From NCBI GenBank assembly GCA_028684915.1, contig JAQUEZ010000293.1, forward strand, positions 1 through 7,223: a stretch of DNA of 7,223 nt, read 5' to 3'. This document shows positions 1 to 6,835 of the stretch, piece by piece; the first letter of the stretch is position 1; the number at the start of each line of letters is the position of its first letter. The notes under the pieces were generated by a model. That model saw only the letters and a program-made list of their open reading frames with translations, had not been told where the DNA came from and made no database searches. The DNA comes from Desulfobulbus sp. Lineage in GTDB: Bacteria > Desulfobacterota > Desulfobulbia > Desulfobulbales > Desulfobulbaceae. The translations under genes and the position numbers were made by a program.

Positions 1-290
1 CCGGCTATCCGGCCTGCAAAAATATTCAGCCGCTGATCAAACCGGTCAGCACAGGAGTTGTCTGCCCCGAGTGTAAGGAGGGTGAGCTGACCGAGAAGAA
101 GTCGCGCTTCGGCAAACTGTTTTATTCCTGTAACCGCTATCCACAGTGCAAATTCGCTCTCTGGGATCTACCGGTGGAGAGCCCCTGTCCGAAATGTGGT
201 TTCCCTCTGCTGGTCAAAAAGATCTACAAGCGCAAGGGTGAGTTTTTAAAATGTCCTAAAGAGGGCTGTGATTATAATAGCAGCGAGTGA
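1..290 (+). CDS. topA: DNA topoisomerase I, C-terminal zinc-ribbon tail (5' end outside window)
   Basis: This is the last 95 codons of an open frame that runs in from outside the window; whole codons begin at base 3 and the stop is TGA at 288-290. The peptide is a string of Cys4 zinc ribbons, as at the C-terminus of bacterial type IA topoisomerases. First comes the end of one finger (YPACK), then a full one (CPEC near residue 21, CNRYPQC near 43-49), then another (CPKC near 62-65, CPKEGC near 84-89). The phrase FYSCNRYPQCKFALWD is typical of TopA. The enzyme relaxes negative supercoils by cutting and passing one strand; these ribbons bind single-stranded DNA, while the catalytic tyrosine lies upstream and is not visible. 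No convincing terminator follows the stop, so read-through into the insert is possible. The identity is firm from motif pattern plus the nearby trmFO. Confidence 0.9.
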   Translation, partial: GYPACKNIQPLIKPVSTGVVCPECKEGELTEKKSRFGKLFYSCNRYPQCKFALWDLPVESPCPKCGFPLLVKKIYKRKGEFLKCPKEGCDYNSSE

Positions 291-335
291 TGCTAACAAA
301 GGTGCTTTAACTAGATAATTAGTGGCTGTTTTCCT

Positions 336-371
336 TTGACAGAGTGATTAAAAATCGGTACTTAGATAATT
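336..371 (+). promoter_or_regulatory. Possible promoter upstream of the small ORF/HD operon
   Basis: A perfect -35 consensus TTGACA lies at 336-341 in a 35% GC stretch. No good -10 hexamer stands at the ideal 17-bp spacing (TACTTA at 359-364 is poor). The best match, GATAAT at 365-370, is 23 bp away, which is too far for a standard sigma-70 promoter. The motif sits in the only sizeable non-coding gap before the small ORF, which is where a promoter would be expected. A 9-base repeat (TAGATAATT) at 312-320 and 363-371 brackets it and could be a regulator site. This is a weak call based on position and one hexamer. Confidence 0.3.
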
Positions 372-420
372 CTCTATGTACAAGTGTACAAAAGAATTCT
401 CTGAAAAAAGGTCTCATAGC

Positions 421-609
421 ATGAACAACCGAGCACTTAATCATAACGATGCTGTAGGGCGCATCAGTTTTCCACCAACGGAAACAGTTTATATTGATGA
501 TGCCACCATGAAACGTTTATTAGCGGAAGGAATGGAGATTTGCCGTTCAATCGAAAAAAGTGCTGCCAGCATGTTTATGGCATTAGGCACTTCTACAAGA
601 ATGAGATGA
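421..609 (+). CDS. Small hypothetical protein, 62 aa
   Basis: I do not recognise this protein. The frame is open from an ATG at 376, but that codon has no ribosome-binding site. The ATG at 421 follows an AAAAAAGG tract about nine bases upstream and is the better start, giving 62 residues (MNNRALNHND... to ...TSTRMR). The middle (about residues 24-48, DDATMKRLLAEGMEICRSIEKSA) could form an amphipathic helix. No signal peptide, membrane segment, metal site or clear HTH is seen. It ends 24 bases before a perfect hairpin and 78 bases before the HD gene ATG, in the same direction. It could therefore be a leader or regulatory peptide, a small partner of the HD/YwgA pair, or a chance ORF. Its base composition is low-GC like the HD gene. 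Confidence 0.4.
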   Translation: MNNRALNHNDAVGRISFPPTETVYIDDATMKRLLAEGMEICRSIEKSAASMFMALGTSTRMR

Positions 610-632
610 CTTTACTCGATTAATCATTGCCG

Positions 633-670
633 CAAGCCCTAACATATCAACTCTTGTTAGGGCTTGTTTG
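633..670 (+). terminator. 12-bp perfect hairpin with T/G-rich tail, terminator or attenuator
   Basis: CAAGCCCTAACA (633-644) pairs perfectly with TGTTAGGGCTTG (655-666) around a 10-base loop (645-654); a further G-T pair (632/667) can extend the stem. The tail TTTGTGTG is T-rich but lacks a clean U run, so termination may be partial. The hairpin ends only 21 bases before the HD gene ATG, and I see no good promoter between it and that gene. Transcription of the HD operon must then either read through it or start just upstream of it. It could act as the terminator of the small ORF, an attenuator, or a protein/RNA target site. The structure itself is certain; the role is inferred. Confidence 0.6.
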
Positions 671-687
671 TGTGCAAAGGGTGGAAA

Positions 688-2055
688 ATGGCTAAAGAAT
701 TCCATGAATTACGAGATCCAATCCACGTGTTTATTCGTATGGACTCGGATGAACGAAACGTCCTTAATTCAAGGCCTTTTCAGCGTCTTCGCCATATCCA
801 TCAATTGGCTCTTACCAGCCTTGTTTACCCCGGAGCAACCCATAAAAGGTTTGAGCATTGCCTTGGCGTTATGGAACTTGCCAGTCGAGTATATGATGTC
901 ATAACGAGCCCTGGTAATATTCATAAGGAAGTACGGGACATTATCCCCGAAAATGATGATAAAAAACGCTATTGGCGCAAAGCGTTACGCATGGCGGCAT
1001 TGTGTCACGACTTGGGTCACCTTCCTTTCTCACATGCTGCAGAAAAAGAGCTGCTGCCGCCTGAATGGAATCACGAACGGCTGACGGTGGATATTATCAG
1101 GTGTGATGAAATGCGGAGAATTTGGGATGCAATGACTCCACCATTAAAGGCTGAAGACATTGTAAAGCTTGCGGTAGGTGAAAAGGAACTTTCCAAATTT
1201 GAAAAAGTAAACTTTTTGCCTTGGGAATCTATCCTTGCTGAAATAATCACTGGTGATTCTTTCGGTGTGGACAGGATTGACTACCTCCTCCGTGATTCTT
1301 ACCATGCGGGAGTTGCATACGGCAAATTTGATCACTACCGTCTTATTGACACCATGCGTATTTTACCGGGAAAACATGACGCTGTAAAAGCTGGTGTGAA
1401 GCAAAATGGAGATATCTCCGATGACGATCTGGAAGCGTTGTTGGGAATTGATGAAGGCGGCATCCATTCCGCCGAGGCCTTGCTTTTAGCCAGATATTTC
1501 ATGTATACCCAACTTTACTTTCACCATGTCAGGCGGATATATGATATACATTTAAAGGAATTTCTGAAAGCATGGCTGCCGGAAGGCGGCTTTCCCGTCA
1601 CTGTTGAAAAACACCTGGAATATACCGATAACGAAGTTACAGTCGGATTTCTCGCCGCATCCAGAGATTCGTTAGCCGCTGGACACATTCCTGCACGGCG
1701 GCTTGTACAGCGTGAACACCTGCGCCTGTTTTATCAGCGTAACCCTGATGATGTAAAACGTAACCCAGATGCAGCCAGAATTATTTACGAAGCGGCATGT
1801 AATGAATTCGGTCCTGACTCCGTACAAATTGACGTCTATCGGCAAAAATCATCAGAGTCTCCGCGCTTTCCGGTACTTAAAGGGGATGGTCGTATTGTCT
1901 GGTCTGATGAGGAGTCGGAAATTCTCAGCAGCAAGCTTCCGATTCTGGTTATTGAAACTGTCTATGTGGCGCGTGAAAAAATGGTTGCTGCACAGAAGTG
2001 GTTGACAAAGAAGAGAGAGTCGTTATTGGACGTGAACATGGAGGAAGATATATGA
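688..2055 (+). CDS. HD-superfamily phosphohydrolase, SAMHD1/dGTPase-like (COG1078 type)
   Basis: This is a 455-residue cytoplasmic protein. ATG 688 is chosen because AAAGGG lies about seven bases upstream and the protein then begins MAKEFHELRDPIH, as relatives do; a TTG at 664 would start inside the hairpin. The metal and catalytic residues of dNTP triphosphohydrolases are all present: H57 (RFEHCLGV), H107-D108 (CHDLGH), H111, H116 (FSH), H129 (NHE) and D195 in GVDRIDYLLRD. These align by eye with SAMHD1 H167, H206/D207, H210, H215, H233 and D311. The family hydrolyses dNTPs or other nucleotides with a divalent metal; the substrate here is unknown. The C-terminal half (about 230-455) shows no motif I can name. 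The stop overlaps the next ATG by 4 nt, implying coupled translation. Nucleotide-depleting dNTPases are known phage-defence effectors, so a defence role is plausible but inferred. Composition is AT-rich relative to mod/res. Confidence 0.85.
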   Translation: MAKEFHELRDPIHVFIRMDSDERNVLNSRPFQRLRHIHQLALTSLVYPGATHKRFEHCLGVMELASRVYDVITSPGNIHKEVRDIIPENDDKKRYWRKALRMAALCHDLGHLPFSHAAEKELLPPEWNHERLTVDIIRCDEMRRIWDAMTPPLKAEDIVKLAVGEKELSKFEKVNFLPWESILAEIITGDSFGVDRIDYLLRDSYHAGVAYGKFDHYRLIDTMRILPGKHDAVKAGVKQNGDISDDDLEALLGIDEGGIHSAEALLLARYFMYTQLYFHHVRRIYDIHLKEFLKAWLPEGGFPVTVEKHLEYTDNEVTVGFLAASRDSLAAGHIPARRLVQREHLRLFYQRNPDDVKRNPDAARIIYEAACNEFGPDSVQIDVYRQKSSESPRFPVLKGDGRIVWSDEESEILSSKLPILVIETVYVAREKMVAAQKWLTKKRESLLDVNMEEDI

Positions 2056-2603
2056 AGAGATTACAGAGAGCAGCGATTTTGGTGATACTGGCCGAAAAAT
2101 TGAGAGATCGCGGGAGCTGGTGTGGTGAAACTCATATCCAGAAAGGGGCCTATCTGCTGCAAGAGCTGCTGGGGGTTCCTCTTGAGCTGGATTACTGCCT
2201 CTATAAGCATGGTCCTTATTCGTTTGATCTGAGCGATGAGCTGACGTCGTTGCGTGCTGATAAAATCTTTGATCAGGAGAAACAGCCGTATCCGTATGGT
2301 CCCAAGCTCAAGCCGGGTGAAATGGCACAAAAGGCGCGGGAACTTTCCCCGAAGACTCTCGCCAAATATGAAAAACATGTTACCTTCATCGCTGATAACC
2401 TGGGCGACAATGATGTTAAATCTCTTGAGCGCTTGGCGACAGCACTCTATGTAACCAGAGAGGGGATAAGCGGTGATGACATTGATGCTCGCGCCGCTCG
2501 CCTTCATGAGTTTAAATCGCATGTATCACTTGATGAAGCGAGGCAGGCAGTAGAACGGCTCGACAGATTGCGGGAAGAATCTGAAATGTTACTTGCCGCC
2601 TAG
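2052..2603 (+). CDS. YwgA/Panacea (SocA-like)-type protein, partner of the HD hydrolase
   Basis: This 183-residue protein starts at ATG 2052, preceded by a strong GGAGG (about 2040-2044) and overlapping the HD gene stop as ATGA. An upstream in-frame ATG at 1998 exists but lies deep in the HD gene without comparable support. The key segment, residues 29-66 (IQKGAYLLQELL... then LYKHGPYSFDLSDEL), follows the pattern LQK-x-hydrophobic-helix then Y-x-GPYS-x-L seen in YwgA and in the Panacea/DUF4065 antitoxin domain. The C-terminal third (about 145-183) is charged and helical, possibly a coiled coil. From memory, ywgA lies beside the HD gene ywfO in Bacillus subtilis, so the pairing seems conserved. 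Panacea proteins often act as antitoxins or adaptors, so this one may restrain or direct the HD enzyme. Family assignment is moderate and function is inferred. A strong terminator follows 20 bases later. Confidence 0.65.
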   Translation: MKRLQRAAILVILAEKLRDRGSWCGETHIQKGAYLLQELLGVPLELDYCLYKHGPYSFDLSDELTSLRADKIFDQEKQPYPYGPKLKPGEMAQKARELSPKTLAKYEKHVTFIADNLGDNDVKSLERLATALYVTREGISGDDIDARAARLHEFKSHVSLDEARQAVERLDRLREESEMLLAA

Positions 2604-2623
2604 CTTACCAAATGTTGCAACCG

Positions 2624-2658
2624 GGGCGAAGATACTGTTAAATGTCTTCGCCCTTTTT
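2624..2658 (+). terminator. Rho-independent terminator after the HD/YwgA-like pair
   Basis: GGGCGAAGA (2624-2632) pairs perfectly with TCTTCGCCC (2645-2653) around a 12-base loop and is followed at once by TTTTT (2654-2658). This is a textbook intrinsic terminator. It ends the HD/YwgA-like transcript and separates it from mod, so the two modules are probably transcribed independently. A weak promoter candidate for mod overlaps it (TTGCAA at 2615-2620 and TTAAAT at 2638-2643, 17 bp apart). I would not rely on that candidate. Confidence 0.85.
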
Positions 2659-2694
2659 ACATCAACCCCCAAAATAACTACCGAGAAATGCCTC

Positions 2695-4341
2695 ATGTCC
2701 TCCTACGATCACCTGACCAAAGAACAACTGATTGCCCTGCTTCAGCGCCGGGAGCGCGAGGCTTCCTATGGTCTTGTCTGGGAGCGGGACGAGATTGAGC
2801 CTGACAAACATATCAACGACGATTTCGTGGCGCTGGATCTGGACCGGGCGCTTTCCTACGGTGCCGGGCCGTGGGAGAACGTGATTATTGAGGGGGATAA
2901 CTTTGATGCCCTGCGCTATCTGCGCATGACCCACGCCGGCAAGGTCAAGTGCATCTACATCGATCCTCCTTACAACACTGGCAACCGTGATTTTGTCTAT
3001 AATGACAGGTTTTTCGACAAGACCCACCGCTTCCGCCACTCGGTCTGGCTGGAGTTCATGTACCGCCGCCTGACCCTGGCCCGCGACCTGCTCCACCCGG
3101 ACGGCGTCATCTTCGTCTCCATAGACGACAACGAACTGTTCCCCTTGGGGATGCTGATGAACCGGGTGTTTGGAGAGAAGAACTTTGTGGCGAACTGCAT
3201 CTGGCAGAAGCGCTATTCGCGGGAGAACCGGGAAACCATCGGTGATGCCCACGAATATATGTTGATCTATGCCGCCAACACCGAGCGATTTAAAGGGGTG
3301 CGTAACAAATTGCCTTTGGATGAAAAACAGCTAAAGGTCTATAAAAACACCAATAAAGACCCTAATGGCCCTTGGAGATCCGTGTCCTTTTCAGCTCAAG
3401 GCTATCGACCAAACCAAATGTACGAAATAGTTGCTCCAATTACCGGTAAAAAGCATATTCCCCCCGAAGGCTCGTGCTGGAAGGTTATAGAATCCGAGTA
3501 TCGTCGCCTACTATCGGAAGGTCGTATGTATTTTGGGAAAGATGGTAATGCTATTCCCGCAAGAATTCAGTATCTCAAGGACATAGAAGGCATTGTCCCC
3601 TGGACATGGTGGCCTCACGAAGAGGTTGGACATACTGATGAGGCTCGCAAAGAAATCCAGGACATTCTCGAAACCCAGACCGCTTTTACTACCCCCAAGC
3701 CTGTCCGCCTGATCGAGCGCATCCTGCGCATTGCCACCAAGCCGGGCGACCTAGTGCTGGATTTCTTCGCCGGTTCCGGTACCACGGCCCAGGCGGTACT
3801 GAATTTAAACGCCGAAGATGGCGGCAAGCGGCGTTTCATTCTGGTTTCCAACAGTGAGGTTACGGAAGACGAGCCGAACAAAAACCTCTGTCGTGACGTC
3901 TGTGCCGAGCGGTTACGGCGGATCATGCGCGGCTATCTCAACAGGAAGGGTGATGATGTTCCCGGACTCGGCTCCGGCTTCGCCTACCTGACCACCCGCC
4001 TGCACCCCCATCATCGTCTGGATGTACGCCTCGACCACGGTCAGGTCTGGCGCGCTTTGCAGATGCTGCATGATCATCCGGTTGCGGATGGTGCAGCTAT
4101 CCCACTTTCATGGAGCAGTTGCAACAACCACAACCTGGCTTATCTGACCAATATGCGCGCCGAGAGTGTGACACGGTTGAAAGAGCACCTTGCCGGGAGC
4201 GAAGGGGAAATAGTTGTTTACTCGTGGGCCGCAGACCGGTTGGAATCGCTGCTGCCCGGAGTGACAATAAGACCTATTCCTCAAACCCTGGCTGAGCGTT
4301 TTGGCAGGCGAAAGATCCCTTCACGAAACAACGGAGCTTAG
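2695..4341 (+). CDS. mod: Type III-like restriction-modification DNA (N6-adenine) methyltransferase
   Basis: Mod transfers a methyl group from S-adenosylmethionine to adenine within the recognition site, protecting self DNA and, in type III systems, giving Res its specificity. Starting at ATG 2695 it has 548 residues and begins MSSYDHLTKEQLIALLQRRE, typical of the family; the frame is open back to 2593 but that overlaps the previous gene and the terminator. The Shine-Dalgarno site is weak (CGAGAAA). Motif IV DPPYNTG is at about residues 90-96 and motif I DFFAGSGTT at about 356-364. Motif IV before motif I is the beta-class order used by type III Mods. Residues about 198-301 lie between them where the target-recognition domain sits, and their DNA is AT-richer than both flanks. 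The C-terminal 140 residues resemble the tail of such enzymes (VYSWAADRLESLLPG...IPQTL). No tandem repeat suggests phase variation. res follows after 3 nt. Confidence 0.92.
   Translation: MSSYDHLTKEQLIALLQRREREASYGLVWERDEIEPDKHINDDFVALDLDRALSYGAGPWENVIIEGDNFDALRYLRMTHAGKVKCIYIDPPYNTGNRDFVYNDRFFDKTHRFRHSVWLEFMYRRLTLARDLLHPDGVIFVSIDDNELFPLGMLMNRVFGEKNFVANCIWQKRYSRENRETIGDAHEYMLIYAANTERFKGVRNKLPLDEKQLKVYKNTNKDPNGPWRSVSFSAQGYRPNQMYEIVAPITGKKHIPPEGSCWKVIESEYRRLLSEGRMYFGKDGNAIPARIQYLKDIEGIVPWTWWPHEEVGHTDEARKEIQDILETQTAFTTPKPVRLIERILRIATKPGDLVLDFFAGSGTTAQAVLNLNAEDGGKRRFILVSNSEVTEDEPNKNLCRDVCAERLRRIMRGYLNRKGDDVPGLGSGFAYLTTRLHPHHRLDVRLDHGQVWRALQMLHDHPVADGAAIPLSWSSCNNHNLAYLTNMRAESVTRLKEHLAGSEGEIVVYSWAADRLESLLPGVTIRPIPQTLAERFGRRKIPSRNNGA
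3286..3597 (+). other. AT-rich target-recognition region within mod
   Basis: This segment codes for Mod residues about 198-301, between motif IV and motif I, where beta-class enzymes carry their DNA target-recognition domain. Hand counts give 131/300 (44%) GC for 3301-3600, with 33% in 3301-3360. The same gene has 140/240 (58%) at 3001-3240 and 71/120 (59%) at 3721-3840. The reading frame is intact across both junctions. The pattern fits exchange of the specificity segment by recombination within a conserved methyltransferase frame; domain limits are approximate. Confidence 0.5.
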
Positions 4342-4344
4342 ACG

Positions 4345-6834
4345 ATGGCGGTTTTGGAACTACTACGTTTTCAAGAAGAAGCCCATGATGCCCTTGCGGA
4401 GCGCTTTCGCGAGGTGCGGGCGCAATATGACCGGCTTGGCAACAATCACGCCGATCAGGACGTTATCCGCAAACGCTCCGGCGCGATCCTGCTTCAGGCA
4501 CCCACCGGCTCGGGCAAGACTCTGCTGGCCTGCCGCCTGCTGGCAACCCTTTCCGATGAAGAACGGATTGTCTGGTTCTGGTTTGCTCCATTTTCCGGGG
4601 TTATCGACCAGACAAAGGCCACCATTCAGGCCCAATCGCCAACACTCCCCCTGCTGGATCTGACAATAGACCGCCGTGTGGACGGACTGCGCCCCGGCGG
4701 GATTTTTGTCACAACCTGGCAGAGCGTGGCAACCGGTAACAAGGAGGGACGCAAGGCCCGAGTATCGGGTGATGCCGGTATGGCACTGGACGACCTGATC
4801 ATTGCCGCGCGGGAGGACGGCTTCCGCATCGGCTGTGTGGTGGACGAAGCGCACCATGGTTTCAAAAAAGCTGCTGAAGCAAAACGGTTCTTTACCGATA
4901 TCCTTCAGCCGGATTACACCCTGATGATGACAGCCACCCCCAAAGACAGCGACGCCAAAGCGTTTGCCCGTGAAACCGGCTATCAGGTGGGAGACGAGGA
5001 TGAATGGGCCTCCGTGTCACGTCATGACGGCGTAAAAGCTGGCTTGCTGAAACGGGGCGTCAAGATGGCCCGCTTTATCGTGCGAAATCAGGACGATGCC
5101 AAGCTGGTGGATTTTGAGCGTACCGCCATGCGCGAGTGCAGCACCATGCATCGCATGATCAAGGCAACCCTCGGCGACAACGGCATATCTCTGACTCCGC
5201 TGATGTTGGTGCAAGTTCCTAATGGCGGCAAGCATATCGATATGGCGCGGGAATATCTGACCGGCACTTTGGGATACCCGGAAAGCGCCGTGCGGGTACA
5301 TACCGCCAGCGAACCGGACAGCGATTTGATGTCGCTGGCTAATGACCCGAACGTCGAGGTGTTGATCTTCAAAATGGCCGTGGCGCTCGGTTTTGATGCG
5401 CCTCGGGCCTGGACACTGGCGGCTCTGCGCGGTTCGCGGGATGCCTCCTTCGGCGTGCAGGTAGTAGGGCGTCTGATGCGGCGTCACCGCCTGCTGCACG
5501 GCAAAGAGGGGCTTCCGAAAGAGTTGGACTACGGTTACGTCTTTCTTGCCAACGATGAGGCTCAGGAAGGATTGATGGCGGCAGGTGAGCTGATCAATCA
5601 GATGCCGACCCAGGCAAACGAGCTGGGGAGTCAGACCGTGGTGACCATCATCGCCGGAACGCCTGAAGTTCAGGTTGCCCGTTGCGGCGAACCGCTTACT
5701 CTTTTCCGTCCCGATACTCAGGAAACAATACGGTCGGAGGCTGCTCCGGGAGAGTCAGGGGACTTCAGATTGACAGCATCGCCAGCCGGTTTCCAGGAGT
5801 CTTTTCTTGATCAGGTGGATTGGACACCGGTTGCCCGCAACTTTGCCGGTGATGCGCCGCCGATAACAACATCCGCCGCCTCTGCCCTGACAGCAGCTCT
5901 GGCTGCTGATGCGCATTTGGTTTATCGTTATAAGCTCTGTGAGGGCGTACCCTCGGCAGTGGTGACAGAAAAAATGCCCCCTGAACCGGATGACTTTGAG
6001 GAACAGGTTGCTTCCAATATTGATTTTACCGCAGTGCTGGCTGACCGCGACCGGGTGCGGACCAGGATCGTGCAGCGCACCATGGATCTTTTTGAACAGA
6101 GTGAGATTGTCGATGAAGAAAAATGGGCATCGCTCTCACCGGAAGCCATTGCCGAAAAGGCTCTGCAACTTGTCTTTCAGTTCGACGTGGATCACTATAG
6201 TTTTCCCCGTCTGCTTGAGGAACGCTTCAGGAATGCCCTGATCAATCAGGGTATCGAATTGCCCGCCGATGATGAGGTTCTCCTTCAACAGCTGGATCTT
6301 GTTTTAATTCGCAATAACCGCCTGATTGCTGAAGCGGTGAAAAGATGTCGTGCTGCTCAGCTTTTCACGGAAGAAGTCTTGCTCGCTCAGGAGGTCACTT
6401 CAGAGCTTCGACTTGAACCCTCAAAGCGCAATATCTATGGTGTATTCCCACTTGATCTCAACCAGGATGAACGGCGCTTTGCCGAATTGCTGGACATCGA
6501 TGATAATGTCCTTTGGTGGCATCGAAATCTCCCGCAGCAACCCGATTCGGTTGGACTTTACGGCTGGTCGCTGGGAAAAGGATTCTTTCCGGATTTTGTC
6601 ATTGGTATCAAGGATCGAAAGGTTAGCAACGGTATCGCGTTGGTAGAGATGAAAGGGCCACATCTTCAACTCTACGAAAGAGCCAAGGCATCGGCACGTC
6701 ACAAGGTATATGGGCTGGCTGTCATGGTTGGTTATGACAAGGAAAAGAAGGACTTCGTCATGTTTAGAGAAGAAGCTGACCAATTGTTTGAAAATGGACG
6801 TTTTGAAACTTCACGAATGAGATGGGACGGGTGA
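4345..6834 (+). CDS. res: Type III-like restriction subunit, DEAH helicase with PD-(D/E)xK nuclease
   Basis: This 829-residue protein would act with Mod to translocate or switch along unmodified DNA using ATP and then cut it. ATG 4345 has a GGAG about eight bases upstream and lies 3 nt after the mod stop. SF2 helicase motifs are in order: a Q-like LRFQ (7-10), Walker A APTGSGKT (52-59), DEAH (167-170), TATP (196-199), motif V around [15 protein letters not shown] (342-356) and motif [11 protein letters not shown] (372-380). The C-terminus has LWWHRN (723-728), then PDF with D750 and VEMKG with E768 and K770. These are the nuclease triad of type III Res proteins. It is shorter than EcoP1I/EcoP15I Res (about 970 residues), so a compact type III-like subfamily is likely. 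The middle (about 440-640) has no motif I recognise. No frameshift or missing catalytic residue is seen, so the enzyme should be active. Its stop is one base before trmFO. Confidence 0.9.
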   Translation: MAVLELLRFQEEAHDALAERFREVRAQYDRLGNNHADQDVIRKRSGAILLQAPTGSGKTLLACRLLATLSDEERIVWFWFAPFSGVIDQTKATIQAQSPTLPLLDLTIDRRVDGLRPGGIFVTTWQSVATGNKEGRKARVSGDAGMALDDLIIAAREDGFRIGCVVDEAHHGFKKAAEAKRFFTDILQPDYTLMMTATPKDSDAKAFARETGYQVGDEDEWASVSRHDGVKAGLLKRGVKMARFIVRNQDDAKLVDFERTAMRECSTMHRMIKATLGDNGISLTPLMLVQVPNGGKHIDMAREYLTGTLGYPESAVRVHTASEPDSDLMSLANDPNVEVLIFKMAVALGFDAPRAWTLAALRGSRDASFGVQVVGRLMRRHRLLHGKEGLPKELDYGYVFLANDEAQEGLMAAGELINQMPTQANELGSQTVVTIIAGTPEVQVARCGEPLTLFRPDTQETIRSEAAPGESGDFRLTASPAGFQESFLDQVDWTPVARNFAGDAPPITTSAASALTAALAADAHLVYRYKLCEGVPSAVVTEKMPPEPDDFEEQVASNIDFTAVLADRDRVRTRIVQRTMDLFEQSEIVDEEKWASLSPEAIAEKALQLVFQFDVDHYSFPRLLEERFRNALINQGIELPADDEVLLQQLDLVLIRNNRLIAEAVKRCRAAQLFTEEVLLAQEVTSELRLEPSKRNIYGVFPLDLNQDERRFAELLDIDDNVLWWHRNLPQQPDSVGLYGWSLGKGFFPDFVIGIKDRKVSNGIALVEMKGPHLQLYERAKASARHKVYGLAVMVGYDKEKKDFVMFREEADQLFENGRFETSRMRWDG

Positions 6835-6835
6835 C

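Larger units (their letters stand above)
291..6835. other. Accessory defence-type insert between topA and trmFO
   Basis: Everything between the topA stop and the trmFO start is non-housekeeping: a small unknown ORF, an HD hydrolase, a YwgA-like protein, and a type III-like Mod/Res pair, all on the + strand. topA and trmFO are direct or near neighbours in several bacterial groups (known synteny), so this block looks like an acquisition. The left part is clearly AT-richer than mod/res, for example 35% GC at 301-360 and 40% at 901-960 against 72% at 3061-3120 by hand count. That suggests at least two sources. No recombinase, IS or convincing attachment repeat is seen, so the exact ends are inferred from gene borders only. 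Confidence 0.6.

Noticed and set aside
298..308. AAAG-GTG-CTTT mini-hairpin after topA as a terminator
   Set aside because: The stem is only 4 bp with a single G-C pair and no T run follows.
664..687. TTG start for the HD gene at 664
   Set aside because: The codon is buried in the right arm of the hairpin, lacks a ribosome site, and adds residues not expected in the family.
2593..2694. N-terminal extension of Mod from a TTG at 2593
   Set aside because: It would overlap the YwgA-like gene and be translated through the terminator hairpin, and family members start near the MSSYDHLTKEQL sequence.
2662..3252. Long reverse-strand open frame (196 codons) opposite mod
   Set aside because: It lies wholly antisense to conserved Mod coding sequence in GC-rich DNA and shows no recognisable domain or start signal.
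5017..5499. Reverse-strand open frame (160 codons) opposite res
   Set aside because: It is antisense to conserved helicase motifs V and VI, with low-complexity composition; a shadow of the res frame.
599..6824. GAATGAGATG present at 599-608 and at 6815-6824, near both ends of the insert, like attachment-site repeats
   Set aside because: A 10-base match is expected by chance many times among all pairs in 7 kb, both copies are inside coding ends, and no recombinase is present.
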